Below are positions 20,201 to 29,327 of a stretch of DNA of 51,995 nucleotides, one piece after another; positions within the stretch are counted from its first letter, which is position 1; every line of letters starts with the position of its first letter. The stretch is from an uncultured Saprospirales bacterium (GTDB lineage Bacteria; Bacteroidota; Bacteroidia; Chitinophagales; CAJXBJ01): NCBI GenBank assembly GCA_913050195.1, contig CAJXBJ010000004.1:1-51995 (forward strand). Reading direction: 5' to 3'. Both the position numbers and the translations under genes were made by a program. The notes below the pieces were generated by a model. That model was not told the origin of the DNA, did not search any database, and worked only from the letters and a program-made list of their open reading frames with translations.

Positions 20201-20461
20201 AACTACCAGGCAAAGGCAACCTTAGAAAGTATATTAGATAATTATGATGGCGAAGACCTAAGACAAATCGCAAAGGTTAAACTTGATAGCATAATTAGTG
20301 AAGAACAAAAAGAAGCCTTACCTATTATACCGAAAGATAGTTTAATAAATGAGCCATTCATTGTTGAAGATAGCAGCATATATATGGAATATGATACTAT
20401 AATCATGAATAATGGCGATACCATATTAATTGAAACTGAAATTGAAAAAGATGCAGAATAG
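17261..20461 (+). CDS. Large periplasmic tetratricopeptide-repeat protein (1066 aa)
   Basis: Signal peptide MKKSIFLLLALCLNISAFC; many TPR-type helices (YYWLGEVSYLNNRYKEAQDYFNRFLEIYP, ASFELGDTYFNNNQLDNAIDQFNKTI). Confidence 0.9.
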   Translation: MKKSIFLLLALCLNISAFCNDGIEPNAFQSRYLKAKELYEQERYGPAKKVFEQLVSNFNDGYNHLELNTLSRYYIALCNYALKDKNTSNVIDDFLRDYPDHKLSEKLRFTKGKYKFDRKKYRASIQLFSMVDEKQLNNEELLELHFKRGYAHFYFKEFQNALTHFIEIRDIPSKYYYPCNYYIAYISYYNKDYDEALNSFYRVNVSKLYKKVVPYYIAQIYFIKGQYDKVIDYAMPLLKNPNFKYSLETTYLVGKSYFNTEDYHEALPYLRDYIKNAPKLIPTDIYNLGYSYYKVNNHTKAIKWLKQISDNKDSLSQNANYIIANAFLAENKQRDARAAFYKTKQINEDASLTEVAAYNHAKMSYELKLYEPAITDMTAFLDTYSESAYQKEGKELLSQMFIYTNNYQNAINVIESIEKPSPAVEEAYQRVCYLRAIELYKSNDASSSIKYFKKSLIQPLDKNLNASTYYWLGEVSYLNNRYKEAQDYFNRFLEIYPLANNLPINERPSFAYYALAYTYYRSGSFKDALVYFEKSISAFKTYSEEEKRNKLYLKTYPDVLLRAADCNFLVKNYRESMAYYSELIDGNYSDRDYAIFQTAILYGLGGNANPKKKIETLKVLLKDYSWSMYADDASFELGDTYFNNNQLDNAIDQFNKTIKDFGGSNYHRKALLKLALINYNKEDLISAESYCKNLLDQFPNSDETKEVVHILKDIYIQNGDPDGFLKLNESYSGINLSLEAQDSIMYYAAENQYIQQSCQKAIELFTKYLDHYPLGYFALNAHYYKAQCLLNDGQHQAAINNLEFVLEQGGSKYKETALTQLASIYHHENEDWTKALQLYSQLYIGTSNKTNKTKAIEGIIAANYNLKDYKNCLVYCEQLISDSSLNISNDAWLLYVMGQSYLNLNNLDTAYIYLDSLSKNHDIEQAVEGKYWMAYINFQKGEYETAKTQCFDFISNESSEEYWRVKSFILLADLFAIEKNNYQAKATLESILDNYDGEDLRQIAKVKLDSIISEEQKEALPIIPKDSLINEPFIVEDSSIYMEYDTIIMNNGDTILIETEIEKDAE

Positions 20462-22079
20462 ATTTTTCTCTCTAATACTCATATTTAGCATAAGTATATT
20501 TTTATTTGGTCAAGATTCTTTAAAGAATCAAAATGTTGAAATTTTAACCCCTTACAAACCAATTATTGATGATGCTGATAAAAAGCCTAATACTCCTTTA
20601 CCATTGAAAAAAATGGAAAGTAAGCAAAACACATTTAAATATAATTTACCAGATAAAATTTATCATCAAGATTATAAACCAAGCTCAATAAAAGCCATCG
20701 CATATCCTAAAGAAAGACTGAAAGAGTTAGGGAAAAATTATACTCGCTTTGGAATAGGCTATCCTTTAAATAGCTACTTGGATATTAGCTTAAACACAAA
20801 AAGAAACAAATACTATGAAAGTGGTGCTTTATTTTCTTTTAATCATTGGCAAGGCAAAATCAATGAACTTCAGAGAGAGTCAAATGCATCAACTCAATTA
20901 TATACGTTACGCTATTTTGAAACAATGGCCGTAGGAATCGATTTTAATTTAGACTTGAATGGTTATAATTACTATGGCATAGATAGTAGCTTAAACAATT
21001 TAGATGTAAATACATTTGAAGACCACAAACAAAACCTGACTAATGTAGATTTTGGTTTTAAGTTATTCAATCACCAAAAAAATTCATTTGGTTTAAACTA
21101 TAAAATAAATGGAGGGCTTAATTTATTTCAGGCAAAAGAACGATTAGAACAAAGTCGATTAATTTTCAATGCAGAACTAAAGAAAGACGTTTTTGACCAA
21201 GATGATATAAGTTTAAGTTTTGAGAATATATTTAATAGCACCTCATTTGACACAACATCATCTACACAAAACAATATGCATATAAGAGGTGTTTATTTCT
21301 ATAACAGAGAAAAACTACAAATCAAATTAGGGCTTAATACCGTTTTTGAAACGAATGAATCTTTATATATGGTTCCAGAATTATATAGTGAAACAAAATT
21401 GTTGAAAAATCATCTGATTTACTATACTGGCTGGACTGGCTATAAAAGAATTAATAATTTAAGTGAGATTTTTTCATTTAATCCTTTTGCATTCATAGAT
21501 AGCATACCACGAGCTACTAAGCATAACATAAAATATACTGGAGTAAAGGGTAAGATTAATCAAGATTTGTCTTACGTATTGAATGCTTCATATGATAATA
21601 TGAGAAATAAGCTTTTTTTTCATAGCTATAGTAATGATACTAGAAAATTTATCCCGGCTGCTATAAATGTAGATCTAGTTAATTTAAGCGCTGAATTAAG
21701 TATTAAAATTAATGAGCAATTCGAATGTATTTATAGAGGTGATTATTATGAATATGATATTGATACAGCTTTAGGAGAAGAAGCATGGCACATGCCTAAC
21801 TTTAAAATGGGTGTCTTGGCACGATATAGTATAAAAAATAAACTTAAATTAAGCTCAACCATAGATTATTGGGGACAAACAAAAAATAAAAATGCGGCTG
21901 GAAATGTTGAAAAAATAGAAGGATTTATAGATGCTAGCATAAATGCTAATTATATTTATCGTGAGAATATTTCTTTTATTATTTCTTTAAACAATTTGTT
22001 AGGTAAAACGTACAACCGTTGGGCAAATTATCCAGTCCTTGGCTTTAATGCTTTGGTAGGTGTCCATTTTTCTTTTTAA
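20451..22079 (+). CDS. Outer-membrane beta-barrel protein (TonB-receptor-barrel-like, no obvious plug)
   Basis: Signal peptide from internal ATG at 20451; alternating amphipathic strands; C-terminus NNLLGKTYNRWANYPVLGFNALVGVHFSF ending in an aromatic. Confidence 0.75.
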   Translation: MQNRFFSLILIFSISIFLFGQDSLKNQNVEILTPYKPIIDDADKKPNTPLPLKKMESKQNTFKYNLPDKIYHQDYKPSSIKAIAYPKERLKELGKNYTRFGIGYPLNSYLDISLNTKRNKYYESGALFSFNHWQGKINELQRESNASTQLYTLRYFETMAVGIDFNLDLNGYNYYGIDSSLNNLDVNTFEDHKQNLTNVDFGFKLFNHQKNSFGLNYKINGGLNLFQAKERLEQSRLIFNAELKKDVFDQDDISLSFENIFNSTSFDTTSSTQNNMHIRGVYFYNREKLQIKLGLNTVFETNESLYMVPELYSETKLLKNHLIYYTGWTGYKRINNLSEIFSFNPFAFIDSIPRATKHNIKYTGVKGKINQDLSYVLNASYDNMRNKLFFHSYSNDTRKFIPAAINVDLVNLSAELSIKINEQFECIYRGDYYEYDIDTALGEEAWHMPNFKMGVLARYSIKNKLKLSSTIDYWGQTKNKNAAGNVEKIEGFIDASINANYIYRENISFIISLNNLLGKTYNRWANYPVLGFNALVGVHFSF

Positions 22080-22093
22080 ATTCGTAAATACAT

Positions 22094-23245
22094 ATGAGTA
22101 TAGCCTATCACATATCAGAATTACTGCATTCAAATGACTGTGTGATAATCCCTGAATTTGGTGGTTTTATACTTAATACGAAGCCTGCTAAAATCAATAA
22201 GGAGGACTGTTTAATTCACGCCCCTTATAAATCAATTAGCTTTAATAAAAATATTAAATTGAACGATGGCCTGATTACAAATAAAATCATGGCTAAAGAA
22301 GGTTTAAATTTTAAAGATGCAAATGATAAGATAAATGCATTTTCAAAAAAAATGCGAATAGATTTGCTAAACAACAAACTTATAAGCTTTCCTAGTATTG
22401 GGAAATTCTATTATGACATTGAAAATAGACTTCAATTTATCCCTCATCATACTAAAAACTACAGAATAGATTCTTTTGGTTTTCAACCAATTCAACTTAG
22501 AAAAATTGAACGCCCAGCAATAAAAGATTCTGTCAAAATTATACCATTACACCAACATGAAGAACTTAATAAAATGGATTTAAAAAAAGCTACGATATTG
22601 CAATTTGCTGCCATTTTGATACTTGTGTTTACACTAGTATTTCAACACAACATCTTTAATTTAAGCACTAAGGACGTTAAATCTGTTCAGATGAGTGATA
22701 TCTCCGATTCTTTTAAAAGTCTTACTACAGAAGAACAAGAGGACCCAATTATTAAAAACAAAGAAGAGATAGAAGAAGTAAACAAAGCTCTTAGTGAAGA
22801 AGTTGAAAGTCTTAGAAAAAGTTTGGATGAATTAAAAAATGCAATTCAGAAAGATTCCGCTTTAAATGAACGGTTTTATCCAAGCTCAGATAGCACTCTA
22901 AGTAAAGAAACCAAAGATGTGAAAGAATCTATAGAACCAAGCTTGAAAGAGAACCCATTACATATACCTTCACCAAAACATGAGGCAAATACGCCTATTC
23001 AAATTAATGCTGAAAACTTTAATAATATTTATATTGTTGTTTCTGCATTTAGGATTAAAGAAAAAGCTGAATTAACCGCAATGAATCTGAAGAAAAAGGG
23101 CTATAACGTTAATATTCTAAAAACAGAAACAGGATGGTATAGAGTAGCTATTTCAAATTTTGCTGGATTAAAGCAAGCGAAAGGAGCCTTAGATAAAATG
23201 AAAAAAACGGTTAATAAAGGTAGTTGGATTCTTGCTAAGTCATGA
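22094..23245 (+). CDS. HU-CCDC81 and SPOR domain protein
   Basis: N-terminal HISELLHSNDCVIIPEFGGFI...FPSIGKFYYD (HU-CCDC81 bacterial); internal TM; C-terminal SPOR IYIVVSAFRIKEKAELTAMNLKKKGYN...YRVAISNF. Confidence 0.88.
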   Translation: MSIAYHISELLHSNDCVIIPEFGGFILNTKPAKINKEDCLIHAPYKSISFNKNIKLNDGLITNKIMAKEGLNFKDANDKINAFSKKMRIDLLNNKLISFPSIGKFYYDIENRLQFIPHHTKNYRIDSFGFQPIQLRKIERPAIKDSVKIIPLHQHEELNKMDLKKATILQFAAILILVFTLVFQHNIFNLSTKDVKSVQMSDISDSFKSLTTEEQEDPIIKNKEEIEEVNKALSEEVESLRKSLDELKNAIQKDSALNERFYPSSDSTLSKETKDVKESIEPSLKENPLHIPSPKHEANTPIQINAENFNNIYIVVSAFRIKEKAELTAMNLKKKGYNVNILKTETGWYRVAISNFAGLKQAKGALDKMKKTVNKGSWILAKS

Positions 23246-24160
23246 ATTAACACTTAGGCGATTTTTATTTTCCACAATACTAGTATTTAGTTCAAAACCA
23301 ACTAGAATACTCAAAGAGTTAAAGTAAAACCATAACATTATTATTATTATGGCTCCCAATGATCCATAAAATTTATTGTATTGGCTAAAGTGATTCACGT
23401 AATAAGAGAATACTCCTGATGACAAAAGACACAATAAGGTTGCAAACATTGCCCCTACTGAAAACATACCCCATTTTTTATTTGCAGCAACACCATATCT
23501 ATAAAGCAAAGCAATTGCAAAATAGATAGAAGAAAATATTAAACCCCATCTTAACAACTCTAAGGAATAAAACAATAACGTATTTTGATTTATGGAAAAA
23601 GTATCAAACGCCTTTGTTAAAGCCCACCCTCCGCTAATCATTAGGACTAATGCAGCCAATACTAATAGAGACAACATTAAGATTAATAAAAAGGAAACAT
23701 AAAAGTCCTGTAATATGTTACGATGCTTAAATGTTGGTAGGTTTTTATTAAATGACGCTATTGCACACCTAATGCCATTAACAGCAAAATAGGTTGTAAT
23801 TAAAAAACTAAATGACAATAATCCTCCCCGTTCTTCCAATAAAATATTTTTTACCGTTGACTCAATTAGAATATATGCCTCAGCTGGCATAAAACGTTCC
23901 ATATTCCCCAAAACCATAGAACCTAAATCATCAACCGGTATATACGGAAAAAGACTAAAAAGAAATATTATAGCTGGCAAAAGAGCTATAAATAAATTAA
24001 ACGCCATTGCTGTCGCGCGTAATGTAATATCCTCATTTTTTATTTCTTTAATAAAAAAGGAAGCTACATCATAAATAGGAATACCCTGCAACCCTATAAA
24101 ACTGATTTTCTTAGCCTTTAATATCCAATAACGGAAATATTTTTTTACTCTAGATTTCAT
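23240..24160 (-). CDS. YihY/BrkB-family membrane protein
   Basis: LRATAMAFNLFIALLPAIIFLFSLFPYIP; YGSLGAIIIIMLWFYFNSLSILVGFELN. Confidence 0.9.
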   Translation of the reverse strand: MKSRVKKYFRYWILKAKKISFIGLQGIPIYDVASFFIKEIKNEDITLRATAMAFNLFIALLPAIIFLFSLFPYIPVDDLGSMVLGNMERFMPAEAYILIESTVKNILLEERGGLLSFSFLITTYFAVNGIRCAIASFNKNLPTFKHRNILQDFYVSFLLILMLSLLVLAALVLMISGGWALTKAFDTFSINQNTLLFYSLELLRWGLIFSSIYFAIALLYRYGVAANKKWGMFSVGAMFATLLCLLSSGVFSYYVNHFSQYNKFYGSLGAIIIIMLWFYFNSLSILVGFELNTSIVENKNRLSVNS

Positions 24161-24173
24161 GACTTTTTTAAGC

Positions 24174-27100
24174 CTAAATTTCTATTCCAATAATCAAAAT
24201 ATCATCTGTTTGCTCAACTTTTCCTTTCCATTCATTGAACACTTGCCTTAAATATTTTTCTTGCTCAACCATCGGCATTTTAGACATGCTTAAGAGTAAA
24301 TTTTTATATTTCTTTCTTAGAAATTTTTTGTCTTTGACCCCATTGCCCCCAAACTGGTCTTGATAACCATCGCTATTTATATAAATACGATCACCTTTTT
24401 TAATTGATATTTTATGATTGGTAAAACGCACATTATCAACAAAATCATCATGGCCTACCGGAAAATAATCCCCTTTAACAACACTTAAACTATTGTCCCT
24501 TACTAAATAAAGGTCATTTAAAGCACCACTAAAATCTAGTTCCATTTTATTAAAGTCAATACGTAAGAAACCAACATCCATACCATCTTTAGTAGCATTT
24601 TCTTTTTGACGCAGACTCTGAATAATTTTTGAATGAAGTGCATTTAATATTTTTGCGGGCTGATATATCTTTTCATTATGTATAATCTCATTTAGCAAGG
24701 TAGTTCCAATAATTGACATAAAAGCTCCTGGCACACCATGACCTGTACAGTCAATAGCTCCAATCAAAAGATTATTTTCTGTAAAACTATGCCAATAAAA
24801 ATCACCGCTTACAACATCCTTTGGTTGAAATAGAATGAAGCTATCTGGAAACTTTGTGAAATAAGTTTCATTATTGGGCAAAACAGCGGATTGAATACGC
24901 TTAGCATAATTAATACTGTCATTTAAATCACGTGTTTGAATTTTTACTAACTCAGCTAGCTTTTTACGATCCTCCTCTAAAATCCTTACACGATATCTAT
25001 AAGCAAAGAAAATACTAAAGGCAAAAATGATTACTGAAATAAATATAACATCTAGCCTCTTATACCATGGCTTAGCAATTCTAAAATCAAAGCTAACAAC
25101 CTCTTTTGAACAATTATTGTTACGATCACATACTCTTAAAGAAAATGTATATTGACCGGGAATTAAAGAAGGATAATCCCTATAATTGGTTCTAGCCTCA
25201 GTCCATTCCTCATTAATTGCACCCGTCATACGATATTCTATACGAGGTCCTTCTGGATTCTTATAAGTTAATCCTACAAAGCTAAAAGTTAAATAATTAT
25301 CACTATTAGCTAAAAGCAAGCTTTTAGGCATTCCTTGTGAATCTAAACTATCAATATCATAATCCTCTTTCCAGTCTGGCACTTTGTTATGAATTTTAAT
25401 TCCAGTTATATACAGCTTAGGATTTTCTTTAAAACTTGTACTCTTCGCATCAAACTTAATACCTCCAGAAACTGTTCCAAACCATACATTACCAGAATTA
25501 TCCTTATATATTGATCTTGGATTACATTCTTTTCCATGAAAGCCTTCCATTTCTCCAAATGAAGATAGCTTCAAATTCTCAGAATCATTAAATAAGCTCA
25601 CATTGAAACGTTGTACGTTTTTTTCAGTACTCACCCATAAATCTTGCTTATCATCCAAACATATACCCAATACTTTATCTGATTGTAAACCTTGTTCTTG
25701 ACCTATTTTAATAGGCTCTATCCTATTCTCATTTAACTTATATCTCAATATCCCATTTCCAAATGTAGCTACCCATAAAAACCCATCAGCATCCTCTTGC
25801 ATACCAAATACAGGGAAATTTATATCTCCAGATTCAATATAGGATTCAAACTTTCCTTTATTCCAATTTAGAATTCCATTTTGAGTGCCAAATAAAAGCG
25901 TTCCATCCTTTAGTTCACATATGGTGTAAACTATATTCTGCATCATACCTTTATTTTTATAATGATAAAACTTATCATAATTATAACGATAAATGCCTTG
26001 ACCAAATGTTCCAAACCATACATCTCCTTTCTGATCAGCGTGCGCTGACAAAAAGGATTTACCACTTATTCCTTTGGATTTGTCATATTTCATGAATGAC
26101 TTACCATCATAGCATATTATACCCTGAGAATTAGAAGCAAACCAAATTTTACCAGATGCATCTTCTGTAATATCATAGATATTATCCAAGTCCATCGTTT
26201 TCGTACCATAATCACTTATAATTCCATTTTTCAAATAACTTATACCCGCATCCGATCCAAACCAATAGCCTCCTTTTTTATCTTGATGAATACTTAAAAC
26301 AAAATTACTATTAAGGCCTGCTTGTTGATTATAGTTTATAAATTGCTCACCTCTAAAAATACTTATCTTTTGATCCTTAGTGCTAATCCAAAGATTATTC
26401 TCATGGTCTACACATAGTTTATAAATACTTCTGCTATACAACCCATTATCTTCATTATAATTCACAAAACTTTGTCCATCGAATTTCCAAAGTCCACTTT
26501 GTCCACTTGCCAACCAAATCACGCCTGATTTATCCTCAACTATATCATTAATAATCTCACCATTATAAGATTCTCCCAAGTTAATTGTCTCTAATACACT
26601 AGCACTATTGCTACTCAACCTATATACTCCTCCATCATATGCACCAATCCACAGTTCTCTTTTTTTGGACATAATTAAGCACTTAACACTAAAATCAATG
26701 GTCTGTTCTTTCTCAAGATGTGTTTCTTTAGTCATACTTGATTTATCAAAACGGTAAAGCCCTTTATCCGAACCAATCCATTTAATATTATTTTGATCTA
26801 CATAAACACAAAAAACTTGCTCCTCTTGCTTCAAATGATATAGAGCCGTCCTATCCTTATATTTTTTAATTTGAAATATACCTGAGGATGTACCTACATA
26901 AATATCACCTTCTTGATCCTTGGCTAAAGAAAATATCCTAAGGTTCTCAAGTTTATCCCAACCTCCTAAACTAATATTTACTGCCCTATTATTCTTTTTA
27001 TAAAATAAACCGCGTGCAGTACCAATCCAAAATCCCAAATTATCATCTTCAAGCACACACATAACCCTATCGTCCTGCAAACCATTTTTTTGATTGTAAT

Positions 27101-27311
27101 AATCAAATTCAAGGCCATTATAGCTAACCAATCCGGCCCCATTTAATCCAAAATGCATATACCCTCGCTCATCTTGAATTATTGATGAGACATAATTAAA
27201 GTCCTTTGAAGGGTCAAATTCAATGTGCTGAAAATTATAAACTTGCGCCCAAATAAAAAGACTATTACAAAAGAGTAAAATGGAGAATAAAAGATGTCGC
27301 TTGATGAACAT
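24174..27311 (-). CDS. Two-component-regulator propeller protein with Y_Y_Y domain and SpoIIE/RsbU-type PP2C phosphatase
   Basis: Many GYMHFG/LWIGT-type propeller repeats; TM (VIFISVIIFAFSIFFAY); phosphatase motifs DCTGHGVPGAFMSIIGTTLLNEI and DRIYINSDGYQDQFGG. Confidence 0.92.
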   Translation of the reverse strand: MFIKRHLLFSILLFCNSLFIWAQVYNFQHIEFDPSKDFNYVSSIIQDERGYMHFGLNGAGLVSYNGLEFDYYNQKNGLQDDRVMCVLEDDNLGFWIGTARGLFYKKNNRAVNISLGGWDKLENLRIFSLAKDQEGDIYVGTSSGIFQIKKYKDRTALYHLKQEEQVFCVYVDQNNIKWIGSDKGLYRFDKSSMTKETHLEKEQTIDFSVKCLIMSKKRELWIGAYDGGVYRLSSNSASVLETINLGESYNGEIINDIVEDKSGVIWLASGQSGLWKFDGQSFVNYNEDNGLYSRSIYKLCVDHENNLWISTKDQKISIFRGEQFINYNQQAGLNSNFVLSIHQDKKGGYWFGSDAGISYLKNGIISDYGTKTMDLDNIYDITEDASGKIWFASNSQGIICYDGKSFMKYDKSKGISGKSFLSAHADQKGDVWFGTFGQGIYRYNYDKFYHYKNKGMMQNIVYTICELKDGTLLFGTQNGILNWNKGKFESYIESGDINFPVFGMQEDADGFLWVATFGNGILRYKLNENRIEPIKIGQEQGLQSDKVLGICLDDKQDLWVSTEKNVQRFNVSLFNDSENLKLSSFGEMEGFHGKECNPRSIYKDNSGNVWFGTVSGGIKFDAKSTSFKENPKLYITGIKIHNKVPDWKEDYDIDSLDSQGMPKSLLLANSDNYLTFSFVGLTYKNPEGPRIEYRMTGAINEEWTEARTNYRDYPSLIPGQYTFSLRVCDRNNNCSKEVVSFDFRIAKPWYKRLDVIFISVIIFAFSIFFAYRYRVRILEEDRKKLAELVKIQTRDLNDSINYAKRIQSAVLPNNETYFTKFPDSFILFQPKDVVSGDFYWHSFTENNLLIGAIDCTGHGVPGAFMSIIGTTLLNEIIHNEKIYQPAKILNALHSKIIQSLRQKENATKDGMDVGFLRIDFNKMELDFSGALNDLYLVRDNSLSVVKGDYFPVGHDDFVDNVRFTNHKISIKKGDRIYINSDGYQDQFGGNGVKDKKFLRKKYKNLLLSMSKMPMVEQEKYLRQVFNEWKGKVEQTDDILIIGIEI

Positions 27312-27349
27312 ATAAGTGAGTCAACAAATTCAATACTGAAAATAAGAAT

Positions 27350-27384
27350 ATTTATTGATTAAAATCCATGCAAAATCAATAAAT
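27350..27384. promoter_or_regulatory. 11-bp perfect inverted repeat overlapping the ftsX promoter
   Basis: ATTTATTGATT (27350-27360) / AATCAATAAAT (27374-27384), 13-nt spacer. Confidence 0.65.
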
Positions 27385-27387
27385 TTG
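27355..27387 (+). promoter_or_regulatory. Candidate Bacteroidota sigma-ABfr-type promoter
   Basis: TTG (27355-27357), 22 nt, TAAATTTG (27380-27387); 19 nt before ftsX ATG. Confidence 0.5.
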
Positions 27388-27406
27388 TTCTTGATTAATT
27401 CAAGTT

Positions 27407-28279
27407 ATGCCAACACAAGCGGGAAAATCAACAAAAAGATATAAACCAAATTACATATATTCTATAATAAGTGTAGCCCTTGTTTTATACTTACTTGGCA
27501 CATTTGGCTTTATTATAATTCACACTCAAAAGCTTACAACTTATTTTAAAGAAAACATTATAATTTCTGTAGAACTAAAAGATCATGTTAATAGTAGTGA
27601 TCGTCGTAAGCTCCAAAAGTTATTGGAACAGGAAAAAGGAATTAAAAAAAGCGTATTTGTTTCTAAAGAAGATGCTGCAAATAGGCTTGAAGAATCAATT
27701 AAAGAAGAGTTTGTTGAGTTGTTGGGTCACAACCCATTATATGATGCTTTTGAGCTGAATATATATGCAGATTATGCAAGAGAAGATAGTCTAAATGTAT
27801 TGGAATCTACTGTGCTAGAATGGCCGATTGTTAAGAATATACATTTTGATAATACTCTTATTAAGAGTATTGATATAAAAACAAAAATGGTTGGAGCTGT
27901 CATTCTAGGCATTAGTATTATTCTGCTGTTAATAACATTGACCTTAATTAATAGCACTATTCGACTATCAATGTATTCGCAACGTTTTTTAATTAAGTCG
28001 CAACAATTGGTTGGTGCTACATCCTCATTTATAATTCGTCCTTTTGTTTCTAAAGCTGTGATTCATGGACTATTTTCTGGAATTATCGCTTCAATAGGGT
28101 TAGCAGTTTCGTTATATTATGCACAAAGTTTTTTACCAGAGTTAGAAATATTGCAAGACATTAAGCTTTATTTTACTCTTGTATTGTCAGTTTTAATTGT
28201 TGGCATATTAATTTCATGGATTAGCACTATATTCTCAGTAAAAAAATATTTAGGGATGAAGTTAGATGCCCTATATTAA
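27407..28279 (+). CDS. ftsX: Cell-division ABC transporter permease FtsX
   Basis: FtsX extracellular domain pattern (VSKEDAANRLEESIKEEF...LLGHNPLYDAFELNIYA) and C-terminal TM segments. Confidence 0.9.
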   Translation: MPTQAGKSTKRYKPNYIYSIISVALVLYLLGTFGFIIIHTQKLTTYFKENIIISVELKDHVNSSDRRKLQKLLEQEKGIKKSVFVSKEDAANRLEESIKEEFVELLGHNPLYDAFELNIYADYAREDSLNVLESTVLEWPIVKNIHFDNTLIKSIDIKTKMVGAVILGISIILLLITLTLINSTIRLSMYSQRFLIKSQQLVGATSSFIIRPFVSKAVIHGLFSGIIASIGLAVSLYYAQSFLPELEILQDIKLYFTLVLSVLIVGILISWISTIFSVKKYLGMKLDALY

Positions 28280-28290
28280 AACACATTTAT

Positions 28291-28530
28291 ATGAAAGAAA
28301 GCAACGACGACACATTCCTTTTTGACAAAGAAAATTATATCCTAATGATAGTTGGTGTATTAGTAATAGCATTAGGGTTTTTTCTCATGGCAGGAGGAAA
28401 AAGTGAAGACCCAAATATCTTTAATCCAGAGGAGGTTTACAGCTTTCAACGAATAACTGTAGCTCCTATAGTAGTTATTACTGGTTTTATTATAGAGACA
28501 TACGCAATCTTCCATAAAGCAAAGAAATAA
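28291..28530 (+). CDS. DUF3098 small membrane protein
   Basis: MIVGVLVIALGFFLMAGGKSEDPNIFNPEEVYSFQRITVAPIVVITGF, typical of the ftsX-linked DUF3098 family. Confidence 0.88.
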   Translation: MKESNDDTFLFDKENYILMIVGVLVIALGFFLMAGGKSEDPNIFNPEEVYSFQRITVAPIVVITGFIIETYAIFHKAKK

Positions 28531-28538
28531 ATTAAAAA

Positions 28539-29327
28539 ATGGATAGCTTAGATGCGCTGATTCTAGGAATCATCCAAGGATTATGTGAGTTTTTACCCGT
28601 TAGTAGCAGTGGCCATCTTGAAATAGGAAAAGTCATTCTGCTAAAAGAGATTAAAGAAGATCTCAGTTTCACTCTTATGGTTCATGCAGCCACTGTATTA
28701 AGTACTATGGTTGTTTTGCACAAAGATATTTTGGATTTAATTAAAGGGAGCTTTAGTCTTAAACTTAATGAAAAAAACACCTATCTATTAAAGATTATTG
28801 TTTCTATGATTCCCGTGGTTATTGTAGGCCTATTCTTTAAAGATCAGCTAGAAAGCCTTTTTACTGGTAATTTAGTGTTGGTTGGCAGCATGCTTATTAT
28901 AACGTCATTACTGCTATCTTTCACCTATTACTTCAAAAGAACAGAAGGCAATATTAGCTTTAGTAAAGCAATTATAATAGGCATAGCCCAAGCTGTAGCT
29001 GTACTGCCAGGGATTTCTAGATCTGGCTCTACAATTGCAATGGCTATAGTATTAGGAATTGATAAAGAAAAAGCTGCAAAATTTTCTTTTCTTATGGTCT
29101 TATTGCCTATTCTAGGAGCTAGTTGTAAAGAGCTTTTGGATGGTGGATTGGATACAAATAATTTGCTCACTAAAGAAATGTTAATTGGATTTCTTAGTGC
29201 ATTCATATCTGGAATTATAGCCTGTAAGTTTATGCTTAAGATCGTTAAAGAGGGCAAATTAATATACTTTGGAATATACTGTGCATTGGCTGGTTTAACC
29301 TCATTAATAATAGGACTAAATGCTTGA
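28539..29327 (+). CDS. uppP: Undecaprenyl-diphosphate phosphatase
   Basis: IIQGLCEFLPVSSSGHLEIG; PGISRSGSTIAMAIVLGI. Confidence 0.96.
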   Translation: MDSLDALILGIIQGLCEFLPVSSSGHLEIGKVILLKEIKEDLSFTLMVHAATVLSTMVVLHKDILDLIKGSFSLKLNEKNTYLLKIIVSMIPVVIVGLFFKDQLESLFTGNLVLVGSMLIITSLLLSFTYYFKRTEGNISFSKAIIIGIAQAVAVLPGISRSGSTIAMAIVLGIDKEKAAKFSFLMVLLPILGASCKELLDGGLDTNNLLTKEMLIGFLSAFISGIIACKFMLKIVKEGKLIYFGIYCALAGLTSLIIGLNA

